DNA of 64,000 bases from Gammaproteobacteria bacterium MFB021 (GCA_000737985.1 JNVT01000105.1:1-64000); one strand, 5' to 3'; shown: positions 1-9,024, counted from the first letter of the stretch. Numbers and translations: made by a program. Notes: generated by a model not told the origin, from the letters alone.

Positions 1-261
1 GGTCAGGCGCTGGCCGTAGGGGGTCACCAGCACCGCGCGCAGCGCCTCGGGGGAGATGCGGATGAAGGCGATCAGCGTGCGCGCTTCGCCCTCGTCGGGC
101 GTGAAGGTCAAGCGGCTGGCCAGGGTCTCGGGAGTGACCGCTGCCGCCAGCGGCGGCGAAGGCGAGACCGGTGGCGACAGGCTGCAGGCGGAGAGGCCAA
201 GCAGCAGCGCGCCGAGCAACGCCAGCGCGAGTGGGTGACGGCGGCGGAGCGAGCCGTTCAT
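1..261 (-). CDS. DUF3261-type lipoprotein, APE cluster (partial, 3' end outside window)
   Basis: The reading frame starts at ATG 261 and runs off the left edge. Its first 21 residues are basic and then hydrophobic, ending in a lipobox (LLGLSAC), so this is an exported lipoprotein. After the Cys comes a Ser/Pro/Ala linker, then EALRAVLVTPYGQRLT, typical of the small DUF3261 proteins that close the export half of aryl polyene clusters. The ATG overlaps the stop of the upstream oxidoreductase by 4 bp (ATGA), so the two are translationally coupled. The family assignment is by context and N-terminal look only, because about half of the protein is missing. Confidence 0.72.
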   Translation of the reverse strand, partial: MNGSLRRRHPLALALLGALLLGLSACSLSPPVSPSPPLAAAVTPETLASRLTFTPDEGEARTLIAFIRISPEALRAVLVTPYGQRLT

Positions 262-1517
262 GACGTCTCCTCGGCGCGCTGCGCGGCCTGCATTCGACAT
301 AGCGCCGAGAGCGTGTCGAGATGCCGGCGCGAGGCGCTGGCGAAAGGATTGCTGCGATCCCAGGCATAGCCGGCGAGGATGGCGCTGATGCGTGCGCGGA
401 TCTCGGGCGGGGCCTGATCGTGGAAGATGATCGTCTGCAGGCGGGTGTCGTACCAGCCGTCGACGAAGTCGCGGAAGGTGGCGATGCCTTCGCGCAGCGG
501 GTGCTCGAACTCGGCGTCCCAGTCGGGCGTGTCGCCGTCGAGCTGACGCGCCACCAGTGGTGCGGCCAGGCTCGCCGAGCGCAGGGCGATGGTGACACCG
601 GAGGAGAACACCGGGTCGAGAAACTCGCCGGCGTTGCCGAGTAGCGCATAGCCGGCGCCGTGCAGGCGCTCGACATCGGCGGCGTAGCCCTTGAGCTCGC
701 CCACCGCCCGCCGCGGGGTGGCACCGTCGAGCAGGGCGCTGAAGCGCGGCTCCTCGGCGATCAGCGCCTGCCAGCGCGCCTCGGGGGTATCACCATAGGC
801 GCTGAGGCTGGCGATATCGCCGACCACGCCGACCGAGGCGCGATGATCGCGAAACGGGATCAGCCAGTACCAGATCGCAGGGTCCCGCGGGTGGACCCCG
901 ATCAGGATCTTCTCGCGATCGTAGTCGGGGTCGTCGATGCGCTCGTCGACATGGGTATAAAGCGCCATGCGCGGCTCCAGGCGCGGCTCGCGGGAGAGCC
1001 CTTCGAGCCGTGCCAGCACGCGGCCGTAGCCGCTGGCGTCGAGCACGAAGCCGGCGCGCAGCTCGCGTACCTCACCGGCCTCGTCGCGCAGGGTGACGCC
1101 GGGGCGCTGCGGGTTGGGGTGGAAGGCATCGACGCTGACCCCGAACTCGAGGGTGGCGCCCTGGTCGCGGGCGGCCTCGATCAGGCGCTGGTCGAAATCG
1201 GCGCGCTCGACCTGGAAAGTGGTGCCCCAGCCGGGCGAGTACTTGTCGCGAAAATCGATCGCGGTGGCTTGCCCGTGGCGGGTGAAGGCGGCGCCATTCT
1301 TGGGTTGGTAATCGGCGGCGAGCACCGTCTCCAGCAGCCCGGCCGCTTCGAGGTCGCCCATGCACTGGGGCAGCAGGCTCTCGCCGATGGAGAAGCGCGG
1401 GAAGTGGGCGCGCTCGACCACGTGCACGCGGTGGCCGCGCCGCGCCAGCAGGGCCGCGGCGGTGGCACCGGCCGGGCCGGCACCGATGACGATGACATCG
1501 TGATCGCGCTCACGCAT
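258..1517 (-). CDS. FAD-dependent oxidoreductase, halogenase-like, of aryl polyene cluster
   Basis: 419 aa. The N-terminus has a Rossmann FAD-binding motif (GAGPAGATAAALLARRG) and, near residue 45, FPRFSIGESLLP, typical of the tryptophan-halogenase/geranylgeranyl-reductase superfamily. Around residue 210 there is WYWLIP, which fits the WxWxIP pattern of flavin-dependent halogenases. A second FAD motif (GYALLGNAGEFLDPVFSSG) lies near residue 290. Aryl polyene clusters regularly encode such a protein next to the MMPL exporter; its reaction on the polyene is not firmly known, so halogenation is possible but unproven. It overlaps the exporter gene by 8 bp and the lipoprotein gene by 4 bp. Confidence 0.82.
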   Translation of the reverse strand: MRERDHDVIVIGAGPAGATAAALLARRGHRVHVVERAHFPRFSIGESLLPQCMGDLEAAGLLETVLAADYQPKNGAAFTRHGQATAIDFRDKYSPGWGTTFQVERADFDQRLIEAARDQGATLEFGVSVDAFHPNPQRPGVTLRDEAGEVRELRAGFVLDASGYGRVLARLEGLSREPRLEPRMALYTHVDERIDDPDYDREKILIGVHPRDPAIWYWLIPFRDHRASVGVVGDIASLSAYGDTPEARWQALIAEEPRFSALLDGATPRRAVGELKGYAADVERLHGAGYALLGNAGEFLDPVFSSGVTIALRSASLAAPLVARQLDGDTPDWDAEFEHPLREGIATFRDFVDGWYDTRLQTIIFHDQAPPEIRARISAILAGYAWDRSNPFASASRRHLDTLSALCRMQAAQRAEETS

Positions 1518-3906
1518 GCGACTTCTCCTCGAAGTGGGCCTTGGGGGCCTTGGGGGCCTTGGGGGCCTTGGGGGCCTTGGGGGCCTTGGAGGCGCTGGCG
1601 GGCTCGCGCGGGCGTACCCAGGGCACCAGCAGCCACACGCTGGCCAGACCGATCAGACAGGTCAGGCCCAGGTAGTGCAGTGCCGGGGTGGCGCTGAACG
1701 CCAGCATGCCGAAGGCCAGCAGGCTGGTCAGGGTCGACAGGGTGATCGCCAGCCAGGCGGAGGGTTGTCTGGCGTACTCCACGTTGAAGATACCGGCATC
1801 CAGGCCGATCCCCAACACCAGCAGCAGCCCCAGCTGATTGAAGATATTGAGCGGCACCCCGGTCAGCGCGAATACCGCCAGCACGATCAGGGTGGCGCCG
1901 AAGGGCGGTGCCACCACGCGCCAGGCGCGGCCGCGGTAGCGCCAGATCAGGGCCAGCGTCATCAGCGCCATGGCCGCGGCGATCCAGCCGGCGGTGTGGC
2001 GGCGCAGCTCGCCCAGCAGGCTACCGATACGCGCCACCCGGTCGACATAGATCGCGCCAGGCTGGGCGTCGGCGATGGCTTTGAGCTGATCGGCAATGGC
2101 GGCGCTGCGGGCCCCGCTCACGACCACGCTGGCGGCGACCTCGCCGGATTCCGTCTGGCCCAGCCACAGCCGCTGCTGGAGCTGACCCAGCGGGGTCGCG
2201 AGCCAGTCGGTGAGGGTCAGGCGCGGGGCGTCGTCGAGCCGCGCGCGGGCGGCCTGGGCGAGGTCCGCCGGCAGCCCGGCGCGCTGGATCAGGCTCTCCA
2301 GTGGGGCGCCATAGAGGGTGCGCACCCGGGCCAGGTTGGCATCCTGCTCGGCGGCGCTGGGCACGCTGCGCCCCAGCGACTGATAGTCGATCGCCAGGCC
2401 AGCGGTGATGGCGCGGTCGAGGCGCTGATCGAGTGCTGCGAGACGCGTCAGCAGCGCTTGGGTATCGTCTGCGCGGACCAGGAAGTAGCGGCTGCCGGTG
2501 TCGCGCTCGAGCAGCTGCTGGACCTGGGCTTCGTCGTGCATCAGCTCGGCCGGCGAGGGGTTGAGCAGGGCGAGACTGTCGTCGCTGGTCAGACGCAGCG
2601 TGCACAACACGATCAGCCCCAGCGCGAGCCCGAGTGCCAGCCACGGCGGCAGCCGCCGGCGCGGTTGGCACAGTCGCCACCAGCGCTCGGCCAGGCGCGC
2701 GGTGAAGGGGCTGGCGTGGAGCTTGAAGCGCGGCAGCCACAGCACCACGGTGAGCCAGGCGCCGATCAGCCCGAAGGCGGCGAAGGCGGCCATCTGGCGC
2801 AGCCCCGGCATCGGTGTCAGCGCCTGGGCAACGTAGGCGATCACGCTCGAGATCAGCCCCAGGATCAGACTCGGCAGCAGCCGCCGCAGGCGGAAGGCGC
2901 GGCCGTGGATGGCACGGTCGCACTGCAGATGCAGCACGTAGTCGATGGCGATGCCGATCAGGCTGGCGCCGAAGGCCAGCGTCAGCAGATGCAGGCGCCC
3001 GAACAGCCCCAGGGTGAGTGCCAGCGCGAACAGCGAGCCGGTCACCAGCGGCACCAGCAGCTGCGCCAGCACCCGCGGCGAGCGGAACACGAAGCCGATG
3101 ATCAGCAGCACGCCGAGCAGCGAGGCGGCACCGATGGTGGACATCTCGTGACGCGCCTGACGCGCGCCGGCGGCGGCGTGGAACATCAGCCCGGAGCGCA
3201 GCAGGTGGGCCTCGGGATGCGCCTGCTGAAAGTGTTCGAGGGTCGCGTGCAGCGCCTGCTGCATGGGCAGCGCGTAGGGCGAGCCGGCGAGGCGGCCGAT
3301 CAGCACGCTGTAGTGCTGGCCCTGGGCATCCAGCGTCAGCAGACCGTCGGCGGCATCGATCGGGCTCTGCGGCTGACGCGCCAGCCACGCATCGAGCAGG
3401 CCGAACGGGTCTGCCACCGGGTCGGGACGCGCCGCCGGCGAGAACAGCCGGCGCAGTGCCGGCTCGACCAGCGATTCGCCGCCGTCGCGCTCGATCGCCT
3501 GCTGCCAGGTGGGGGTCAGCAGCCGGTAGCGCCAGGGCCCCATCCAGTCGTGCGGGTCGGCATCGGCCAGATCCAGCTCGCGCCAGTCGACCCGCGCGAG
3601 TTGTCCATCGTCGACCAGCGTCTCCAGCGCATCACCCAAAGCCTGGGTCGCCGCGACCCGGTCGTCGGCGCGCAACAGGATCAGGAAGCGATCCTCGAAG
3701 CCCTCGCCCAGCTGGCGGTCGGCGGCTTCGACCAGCGGTACCTGGCGATCCGCCGGCAGCAGCGCGGTGAGATCGGTGTCCGCCGGCAGCCCGTGGCGCA
3801 GCATCCAGCCGAGCCATACGGCGCACAGCGTGAGCACCCCCAGCCACAGCCACCCCAGCCAGCGCCAGGCGGTGGCCTGCGGCGGGCGTTCGCCAGGGGA
3901 GTTCAT
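1510..3906 (-). CDS. MMPL/RND-superfamily exporter of aryl polyene cluster
   Basis: 798 aa inner-membrane protein with the MMPL layout: one N-terminal helix, a large periplasmic domain, a bundle of about five helices (residues about 255-400), a second helix near 425, a second periplasmic domain and a final bundle (residues about 640-770). It is thought to move the lipid-linked polyene towards the outer membrane together with the neighbouring LolA-like protein. The start (ATG 3906) overlaps the lolA-like stop by 4 bp. The C-terminus is odd: a run of KAP tripeptides encoded by a 9-bp tandem repeat follows the last helix and directly precedes the overlap with the next gene. Confidence 0.87.
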   Translation of the reverse strand: MNSPGERPPQATAWRWLGWLWLGVLTLCAVWLGWMLRHGLPADTDLTALLPADRQVPLVEAADRQLGEGFEDRFLILLRADDRVAATQALGDALETLVDDGQLARVDWRELDLADADPHDWMGPWRYRLLTPTWQQAIERDGGESLVEPALRRLFSPAARPDPVADPFGLLDAWLARQPQSPIDAADGLLTLDAQGQHYSVLIGRLAGSPYALPMQQALHATLEHFQQAHPEAHLLRSGLMFHAAAGARQARHEMSTIGAASLLGVLLIIGFVFRSPRVLAQLLVPLVTGSLFALALTLGLFGRLHLLTLAFGASLIGIAIDYVLHLQCDRAIHGRAFRLRRLLPSLILGLISSVIAYVAQALTPMPGLRQMAAFAAFGLIGAWLTVVLWLPRFKLHASPFTARLAERWWRLCQPRRRLPPWLALGLALGLIVLCTLRLTSDDSLALLNPSPAELMHDEAQVQQLLERDTGSRYFLVRADDTQALLTRLAALDQRLDRAITAGLAIDYQSLGRSVPSAAEQDANLARVRTLYGAPLESLIQRAGLPADLAQAARARLDDAPRLTLTDWLATPLGQLQQRLWLGQTESGEVAASVVVSGARSAAIADQLKAIADAQPGAIYVDRVARIGSLLGELRRHTAGWIAAAMALMTLALIWRYRGRAWRVVAPPFGATLIVLAVFALTGVPLNIFNQLGLLLVLGIGLDAGIFNVEYARQPSAWLAITLSTLTSLLAFGMLAFSATPALHYLGLTCLIGLASVWLLVPWVRPREPASASKAPKAPKAPKAPKAPKAHFEEKSHA
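1537..1587 (-). repeat. In-frame 9-bp tandem repeat encoding (KAP)5-KA
   Basis: Read on the minus strand, the 9-bp unit AAGGCCCCC (Lys-Ala-Pro) occurs five times without a single mismatch and is followed upstream by a partial unit. Because the unit is a multiple of three, copy-number change would alter the length of the exporter's cytoplasmic tail without breaking the frame. The exact identity at the DNA level points to recent slippage. Confidence 0.95.
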
Positions 3907-4493
3907 GGTGCCTCGCCGGTCAGCGGATGCTGGTCATACAGGCGCACCGCGAGGGTGTCACCGCCGGGCGTGCGCAGGGTCAGATGATCGATATAGCGCC
4001 CGCCGTCGAGGGCGATGCTGGCGATTCGCTCGCGCAGCGCCGCGGCCTTGGGTGTCAGCGTCACCTGCCACGCTTCGGCATCGCCTGCGAGGGCGATCTC
4101 GAAGCGCGAGGCCAGCGCCTGCCAGTCGCCCTCGAGCAGTTGCAGGAACAGCCGCGCGACCTGCTCGCCGCCGGGCGGGGTGCGGTCGCCACTGCCGTTG
4201 ACGATCGCCTCCGGGGTCAGCTCGATGCGCTCCTCGACCGGGCGTTCGAGCTGCCACACCACGCGCTGGCCGCGCACGAAGCTGAAGCGGCCACTGCTAT
4301 CCAGGCTCGTGCCGAGATCCGCCAGGCGGCGCTGCTGGGTGAACTTGCCGGCCAGCGAGGGTGTCGCCGCCAGGCGCTGCTGCAGCGAGGCGAGATCGAA
4401 GGCGTAGGCGCCGAGCGGCGCGGCCAGACACAGGCAGGCGAGCAGCAGCGAGAGCACGCGGCGGGCGCGGTGAGCGAGGGTTGGCTGGGGCAT
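3903..4493 (-). CDS. LolA-like outer-membrane lipoprotein carrier of APE cluster
   Basis: 196 aa from ATG 4493, chosen because it is preceded by GAAGGAG seven bases upstream; an upstream in-frame ATG at 4538 lies beyond the Shine-Dalgarno. The N-terminus is a classic Sec signal peptide (basic MPQPTLAHRARR, hydrophobic core, AYA cleavage site). The mature part has the LolA-type opening (LQQRLAATPSLAGKFTQQRR) and the beta-rich segment GRFSFVRGQRVVWQLERP. It probably shuttles the lipid pigment across the periplasm, working with the MMPL exporter encoded 4 bp downstream. Confidence 0.82.
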   Translation of the reverse strand: MPQPTLAHRARRVLSLLLACLCLAAPLGAYAFDLASLQQRLAATPSLAGKFTQQRRLADLGTSLDSSGRFSFVRGQRVVWQLERPVEERIELTPEAIVNGSGDRTPPGGEQVARLFLQLLEGDWQALASRFEIALAGDAEAWQVTLTPKAAALRERIASIALDGGRYIDHLTLRTPGGDTLAVRLYDQHPLTGEAP

Positions 4494-4543
4494 GGGTGCA
4501 CTCCTTCGGCAAGCGGTGGCGGGCGCAGAGTTCTTCACGCAGA

Positions 4544-5560
4544 TCAGTCGCGCGGGGCGTCGTCGGCTCGGGTGGTCGTGGCGGTGACATGATCATCCGC
4601 GGCGTCCGGCTGCGCGTCGGCACAGTCGAGCCAGAACGGGAAGAAGTTGAACCACTGCAGCGGGGTGTTCGCGCACTGGCGCGTGAGCCAGGCGACGTAG
4701 CGCTGCATGGCGTCGCCGATCCAGGCCTCGCGCTGGCGGCGGCCGAGGCGCTGGGTATCGTCGAAGGTGTCGAACTCGACCCGGTAACCGTCGCGATGGC
4801 GGAAGCAGCCGATGGTGTAGATCGGGCAGCGCAGCAGGCTGGCGAGCCAGAATGGCCCCTCGGGGAAGCGCGCCGGGTGGCCCAGAAAGGACAGCGTGCG
4901 CGCCCGCCCGCTGTCACTGATCGGCACCCGGTCGGCGGCGATCACCACGAAGCCGCCCTCGGCGATACGCTGGCCGAGCTGCATCGCCGTCGATGGCGTG
5001 ATCTCGCTGACCTCGATGATCTCGGGGGGATTTTCGCGGTGGGTCGAACGCGCCAGCACGGCGTCGAACTGCTGGGCGTTGCGGGTATGCATCAGCAGGG
5101 TGGCGCGGAAATCCTCACGCATGTCGCTCATCGCGGTACAGATCTCCATGTTGCCGACGTGAGAGACGAACATCACGCCGCCGCGGCCGCTGGAGACGGC
5201 ATCGAGAAAGCGCTGACGTGCCCCCTCGGCGAATTCGACCCGGGGCGGAATACCGCTCCAGGCGTCGATCTTGTCCATCAGGCTCTGCCCGAAGCTGCGG
5301 AAGTGGCGCAGGCTGAGCCAGGTGAGCCGCCGGGGCGCAGCCCCGTGCAGATGGCGCCAGAGCCTGACCAGATAGGTGTGCGAGGCGCGCCGGTGCAGGC
5401 CGTGGGCGACATAGAAGTAGGCGATCACCAGGGTCAGCATGAACTGGAACGGCAGCCGGCCGAGGTGGCGGCGAATCCACACCATGGTGCGCACGCCGGC
5501 GGCGCTGCCGGACTCGCGAATCCGCGACCAGTGGTTGGGATTGCTGCTGGCGGGGGTCAT
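4544..5560 (-). CDS. LpxL/HtrB-type lysophospholipid acyltransferase of APE cluster
   Basis: 338 aa from ATG 5560, which overlaps the GT2 stop by 4 bp (ATGA); the long upstream in-frame extension has no protein-like character and lies over the GT2 gene. It has an N-terminal membrane helix (FQFMLTLVIAYFYV). It shows features of Kdo-lipid acyltransferases: GGVMFVSHVGNMEI, in which the expected H(X4)D/E acid appears as HVGNME, and PIYTIGCFRHRDGYRVEF later. In aryl polyene clusters such an enzyme attaches a fatty acyl group to the lipid anchor. Here acyltransferase and glycosyltransferase are separate genes, whereas several clusters have them fused. Confidence 0.83.
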   Translation of the reverse strand: MTPASSNPNHWSRIRESGSAAGVRTMVWIRRHLGRLPFQFMLTLVIAYFYVAHGLHRRASHTYLVRLWRHLHGAAPRRLTWLSLRHFRSFGQSLMDKIDAWSGIPPRVEFAEGARQRFLDAVSSGRGGVMFVSHVGNMEICTAMSDMREDFRATLLMHTRNAQQFDAVLARSTHRENPPEIIEVSEITPSTAMQLGQRIAEGGFVVIAADRVPISDSGRARTLSFLGHPARFPEGPFWLASLLRCPIYTIGCFRHRDGYRVEFDTFDDTQRLGRRQREAWIGDAMQRYVAWLTRQCANTPLQWFNFFPFWLDCADAQPDAADDHVTATTTRADDAPRD

Positions 5561-6321
5561 GAGGGGGCTCCCAGGCGGCGGCGAAGCAGGATGGGCAGAC
5601 GGATCAGCATGCCCAGCAGCAGGCGCGCGTGCATGCCGGCGAGCAGCAGATTGTCGCGCCACAGGGCGAAGTGGGAGACGCCATCCAGCGGGTAGCGGAC
5701 CCGTACCGGCAGGTTCTCGACCTGCCCACCCTGCCAGTACCAGCGCACCGGCAGCTCGCTGTCGAACTGCATGCGATCGCCGCACGGGTGACGTGCGACC
5801 AGGCGGTTGACCGCCGCGACCGGGTAGAGCTTGACCCCGCACATGGTGTCGCGCAGCGTCAGCGACAGAGTCGCCAGCCATACCAGCACATGGGTGAGAT
5901 AGCGCGAATAGAAGCGGTGCTTGGGCACGCTTTCATCGAAGCGCGGATAGCCGATGCGCAGAATCTCGTCGGCGGCGTCGAGACCGGCGACGAAGGGTGG
6001 CAGGTCGGCGGCTTCGTGCTGGCCGTCGGCATCCACCTGCAGCGCATGGGTGAGCCCCAGCGCCTCGGCATGGGCGAGCCCGGCGCGTACCGCGGCGCCC
6101 TTGCCGCGGTTGTGCGGCAGGCGCACCAGGGTGGTCGCCTCGGCCCGGGCCAGCTCGTCGAGCAGCGCCGCGCACTCGGCGTCGCTGCCGTCATCGACCA
6201 GGATGATCGGCAGCCCCAGCGCCTGGAGACGGGCGAAGGTCTCCCCGATCGCGCCGGCGTGGTTGTAGACCGGAATCAGCACGCCGATCCGGGCCGGCGT
6301 GGCGTGTGCATCAGGCGACAT
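5557..6321 (-). CDS. Family 2 glycosyltransferase of APE cluster
   Basis: 254 aa. It is a GT-A fold enzyme: IGVLIPVYNHAGAI at the start of the nucleotide-binding region, VDDGSD, an NRGKGAAVRAG loop and a QVDADGQH metal-binding (DxD) motif near residue 100. A C-terminal amphipathic/hydrophobic stretch (LLLAGMHARLLLGMLIRLP) suggests peripheral membrane association. It resembles dolichyl-phosphate-glucosyltransferase-like enzymes, and in this context it probably builds the glycosyl link between polyene and lipid. It overlaps the ligase gene by 11 bp upstream and the acyltransferase gene by 4 bp downstream. Confidence 0.86.
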   Translation of the reverse strand: MSPDAHATPARIGVLIPVYNHAGAIGETFARLQALGLPIILVDDGSDAECAALLDELARAEATTLVRLPHNRGKGAAVRAGLAHAEALGLTHALQVDADGQHEAADLPPFVAGLDAADEILRIGYPRFDESVPKHRFYSRYLTHVLVWLATLSLTLRDTMCGVKLYPVAAVNRLVARHPCGDRMQFDSELPVRWYWQGGQVENLPVRVRYPLDGVSHFALWRDNLLLAGMHARLLLGMLIRLPILLRRRLGAPS

Positions 6322-8041
6322 GGTGGCGCTCCGTGAGCGTGAGGCGGCCGCTGGCGTGCTGACCGCGCGCGCTCTCGCAGGTGATCATCAGGCTCTCGCT
6401 CTCCTTGATCCGCCGCCGGGCCAGCGTCAGGCGGAAGCGGTCCCCCGGCAGTAGTGGCTGGGGGAAGCGCAGACGCTCGAGCCCTGTGAAGTCCGCCTCG
6501 AGCGCGAACAGGCGCCGCGCCAGCTGAATTGCCCAGTGGACCAGAGTGACGCCCGGTACCACCGGCTGGGCGTCGAAGTGGCCATCGACATAGCGGCAGT
6601 GCTCGGGGACCTCCAGGGTCACCTCGATGCCGTCTTCCAGCGCGCGCTCACCCAGCCAGCGCGGCGCGCGGCGGTCGTCGAGGTCGGCGAACAGGCGCTC
6701 GCGCAGCGTAGCGGTGAGCTTGCCCTGGGCGTTGGTCGGCCAGGTCTCGACGAAGCGCCAGTAGCGCGGCAGGGCCGGCGTCTCGAAACGCTCCGCCAGC
6801 GCGCGGCGCAGGCGCTTGACGGTGGCGCGGTGGCTGGCGTGATCGTGGGGGAGGTGGTTTGCGTCGAGCTCGACGATCGCGCCCAGGCGCAGCTCGCGCC
6901 GGTTCAGGGTCACGGTCTGCGCCCGGTGGACGCCCTCGAGCTCGCCCAGCGCGCGATCCATGGCGGTGAGCGAGAGGCGCTTGCCGCCGATCTTGACGAT
7001 GCGATCGGCGCGTCCGAGCAGGCGAAAGCCGCCGTTCGGCTCGAGGGCGATACGGTCGGCCTGGCGCTGCCAGGTCTGCGGCTCGGCCAGGTGCGGCGAG
7101 CGCAGCCACAGGCGCTGCTCGCTGTCGCTCTCGATGGCGAGCCCGGGAAAGGGGCGCCAGGTCTCGCCCTGCTGCTGCACGCGCCAGGCGATACCGCCGG
7201 TCTCGGAGCTGCCGTAGACCTCATGCACCGGGCTGCCCAGCAGCGCCAGGGCGAGGTCGCTGGCCGCACTTGAGAGCGGCGCCCCGGAGCTATAGATGCG
7301 CCCCTGAGCGGCATGCACCGCGGCCCAGTCGAGGGTGGCGGGTAGCCGCGAGAGCGCCGGCGGTGCGCTGACCAGCGCTGCCTGCAACTGGGCCTCGGCG
7401 CAGGCGGCGAGCCAGGCGTGCAGGGTCTCCGGGTAAGGGCAGGGGCGGGTGGCTAAGGGTACCCCCTCGGACAGCGGCCGCAGGATCAGGAACAGCAGCC
7501 CGTAGATGTGCTGGTGGCTGACCTGACCGATCACCAGGTCTTCGGTGTAGGGCCATAGCCGGTGCTGGGTGGCGAGCTCGGCATCGAGCTGGGCGAAGCG
7601 CTTGTCGAGGCGCTGCGGCTCGCCGGTGGAGCCCGAGGTGTAAAGGGTCACTGCGATCGCCGGCAGCGGCCGGTGCGACCACTCCGGGTCGCGATCGGCA
7701 CCGGCGCGCACGCCGCCGGTCAGGGTGCCCAGCGGCTGGCCCGAGTCGCGCAGCGCGGCCAGGGTGGCGGGCTGGTCATCGGCGGGCAGGATCGCCTGCT
7801 CGCCGCGCTCCCAGATCGCCACCAGCGCGGCGCTGAACTCCAGCGGGTCGGGATCGAACAGCAGCCATGCGCCACTGCCATCGGTATGGCTCGCGAGCAG
7901 TGCCTGCCAGGCACCGATACGCTGGCGCCAGGCACCCACGCTGATCCAGCCGGCGGCACTATCGGTGGGCGGACGCCAGGCCATACGCGCGTCAGCGTCA
8001 CGTTCGCGCCAGGGGCGCGCCTGGAGTTCAAGATGACGCAT
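6311..8041 (-). CDS. Fused AMP-dependent acyl ligase and FabZ/ApeI-like dehydratase
   Basis: 576 aa with two parts. Residues about 30-450 form an AMP-binding ligase: the P-loop-like TLYTSGSTGEPQ near residue 133, EVYGSSETGGIAW near 270 and the ATP-contacting LLGRADRIVKIGGKRLS near 345. Residues about 460-576 look like a hotdog dehydratase, with CRYVDGHFDAQPVVPGV carrying the His of the FabZ/ApeI family. The ligase would activate the aryl starter acid and load it on the ACP; the dehydratase would act in each elongation round. In many APE clusters these are two adjacent genes. Confidence 0.84.
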   Translation of the reverse strand: MRHLELQARPWRERDADARMAWRPPTDSAAGWISVGAWRQRIGAWQALLASHTDGSGAWLLFDPDPLEFSAALVAIWERGEQAILPADDQPATLAALRDSGQPLGTLTGGVRAGADRDPEWSHRPLPAIAVTLYTSGSTGEPQRLDKRFAQLDAELATQHRLWPYTEDLVIGQVSHQHIYGLLFLILRPLSEGVPLATRPCPYPETLHAWLAACAEAQLQAALVSAPPALSRLPATLDWAAVHAAQGRIYSSGAPLSSAASDLALALLGSPVHEVYGSSETGGIAWRVQQQGETWRPFPGLAIESDSEQRLWLRSPHLAEPQTWQRQADRIALEPNGGFRLLGRADRIVKIGGKRLSLTAMDRALGELEGVHRAQTVTLNRRELRLGAIVELDANHLPHDHASHRATVKRLRRALAERFETPALPRYWRFVETWPTNAQGKLTATLRERLFADLDDRRAPRWLGERALEDGIEVTLEVPEHCRYVDGHFDAQPVVPGVTLVHWAIQLARRLFALEADFTGLERLRFPQPLLPGDRFRLTLARRRIKESESLMITCESARGQHASGRLTLTERHHVA

Positions 8042-8615
8042 GCGGCTCCTCGGCGTGGCGTTTCTTGACCCGCTGACGGATGACCCACTCGCCGGCGAAC
8101 ATCGCCAGCATCAGGGCATAGGCGATACCGCCGTTGTACCAGGTCCACAGGGTCATATCGGCGTAGAGCGCAGTGGCCAGAGCCAGTGCCCCATTGACGG
8201 CGAAGAACACGCACCAGGCCTGGGTCACCCGGCGGGTATAGCGCACCGCATGGGGCGGCAGGTCCGGTTCCTGGCGGCGTGCCAGACGCTCGATCAGCGG
8301 TGGTGGGTGGCGCAGGCCGTGGGCAAACAGCATCAGCAGCGCCAGGTTGAGCGCGAACGGCCACAGCCGCAGGCCCAGCTCGGCGCTACCGGTGAACAGC
8401 ACCAGCGCCAGCAGCGGCAGCAGGCACAAGCCCCAGCGGCGGTGGGCGGCAGGCAGCCGCCACCACGCCAGCGCGGCGAGCGCCAGCAACAGCGGCCAGG
8501 CACCGAGGCGCGGCAGCAGGGCGTGCACCACGAAGGGCCAGGCCAGACCGAGCAGTGCCGCCAGGCACCAGAGCAGGCGCTGCGGCCCGGTGCGGCCGCG
8601 GGAAGGGGAGATCAC
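8028..8615 (-). CDS. COG4648-type integral membrane protein of APE cluster
   Basis: 195 aa. I place the start at GTG 8615, because GAGG lies eight bases upstream; the TTG at 8621 is too close to that Shine-Dalgarno. There are about six membrane helices, including LLLALAALAWW, LCLLPLLALVLF and FALNLALLMLF, and a cytoplasmic stretch RRVTQAWCVFFAVNG in the second half. Proteins of this kind sit between the ACP and the ligase in aryl polyene operons. Their role is unknown. It overlaps the ligase gene by 14 bp. Confidence 0.78.
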   Translation of the reverse strand: MISPSRGRTGPQRLLWCLAALLGLAWPFVVHALLPRLGAWPLLLALAALAWWRLPAAHRRWGLCLLPLLALVLFTGSAELGLRLWPFALNLALLMLFAHGLRHPPPLIERLARRQEPDLPPHAVRYTRRVTQAWCVFFAVNGALALATALYADMTLWTWYNGGIAYALMLAMFAGEWVIRQRVKKRHAEEPHASS

Positions 8616-8625
8616 GGCCAACGCC

Positions 8626-8892
8626 TCAGCTGACGCGGCGCGCTTCGACCAGCGCGGCCAGGCTCCTCAGGTTGGCGAAGTGCTGACGTGACGACTCGGC
8701 ATCCGACTCCAGGGTGATGCCGTAGCGCTTCTGCAGCGCCAGGCCGAGCTCCAGGGCGTCGATCGAATCGAGCCCCAGACCCTCGACGAATAGCGGCTCG
8801 TCGGGATCGATATCCGCAGGGGTGACGTCCTCGAGCTCCAGGGTCTCGATGATCATCTCTTTGAGTTCTTGTTCCAGCGCTGTCGTGGTCAT
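8626..8892 (-). CDS. Acyl carrier protein of APE cluster
   Basis: 88 aa. It carries the phosphopantetheine attachment motif GLDSIDALELG (Ser near residue 42) in an acidic four-helix ACP sequence. The start ATG 8892 is preceded by AAGGAAAG at eight bases. It is the carrier for the growing polyene. Typical APE clusters encode two ACPs side by side; only this one is visible here, and the stretch where a second would be expected holds a palindromic repeat instead. Confidence 0.92.
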   Translation of the reverse strand: MTTTALEQELKEMIIETLELEDVTPADIDPDEPLFVEGLGLDSIDALELGLALQKRYGITLESDAESSRQHFANLRSLAALVEARRVS

Positions 8893-9024
8893 GATCTTGC
8901 TTTCCTTGTCACCAGTGTCCTTGCCACCATCATCTTCGCGGGGCCGCGCGTGGCACGCGCCCCCGCCCTGCGGCCGGTTCTACGCCGGCCTGTACGCGTC
9001 GGGGCGACGCGCGATATAGGGTGT

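Noticed and set aside
1516-3987. Long plus-strand open frame (823 codons) over the exporter gene
   Set aside because: It is antisense to a well-supported MMPL gene, is Gln/Gly/Arg-rich without domain features, and arises from the high GC content.
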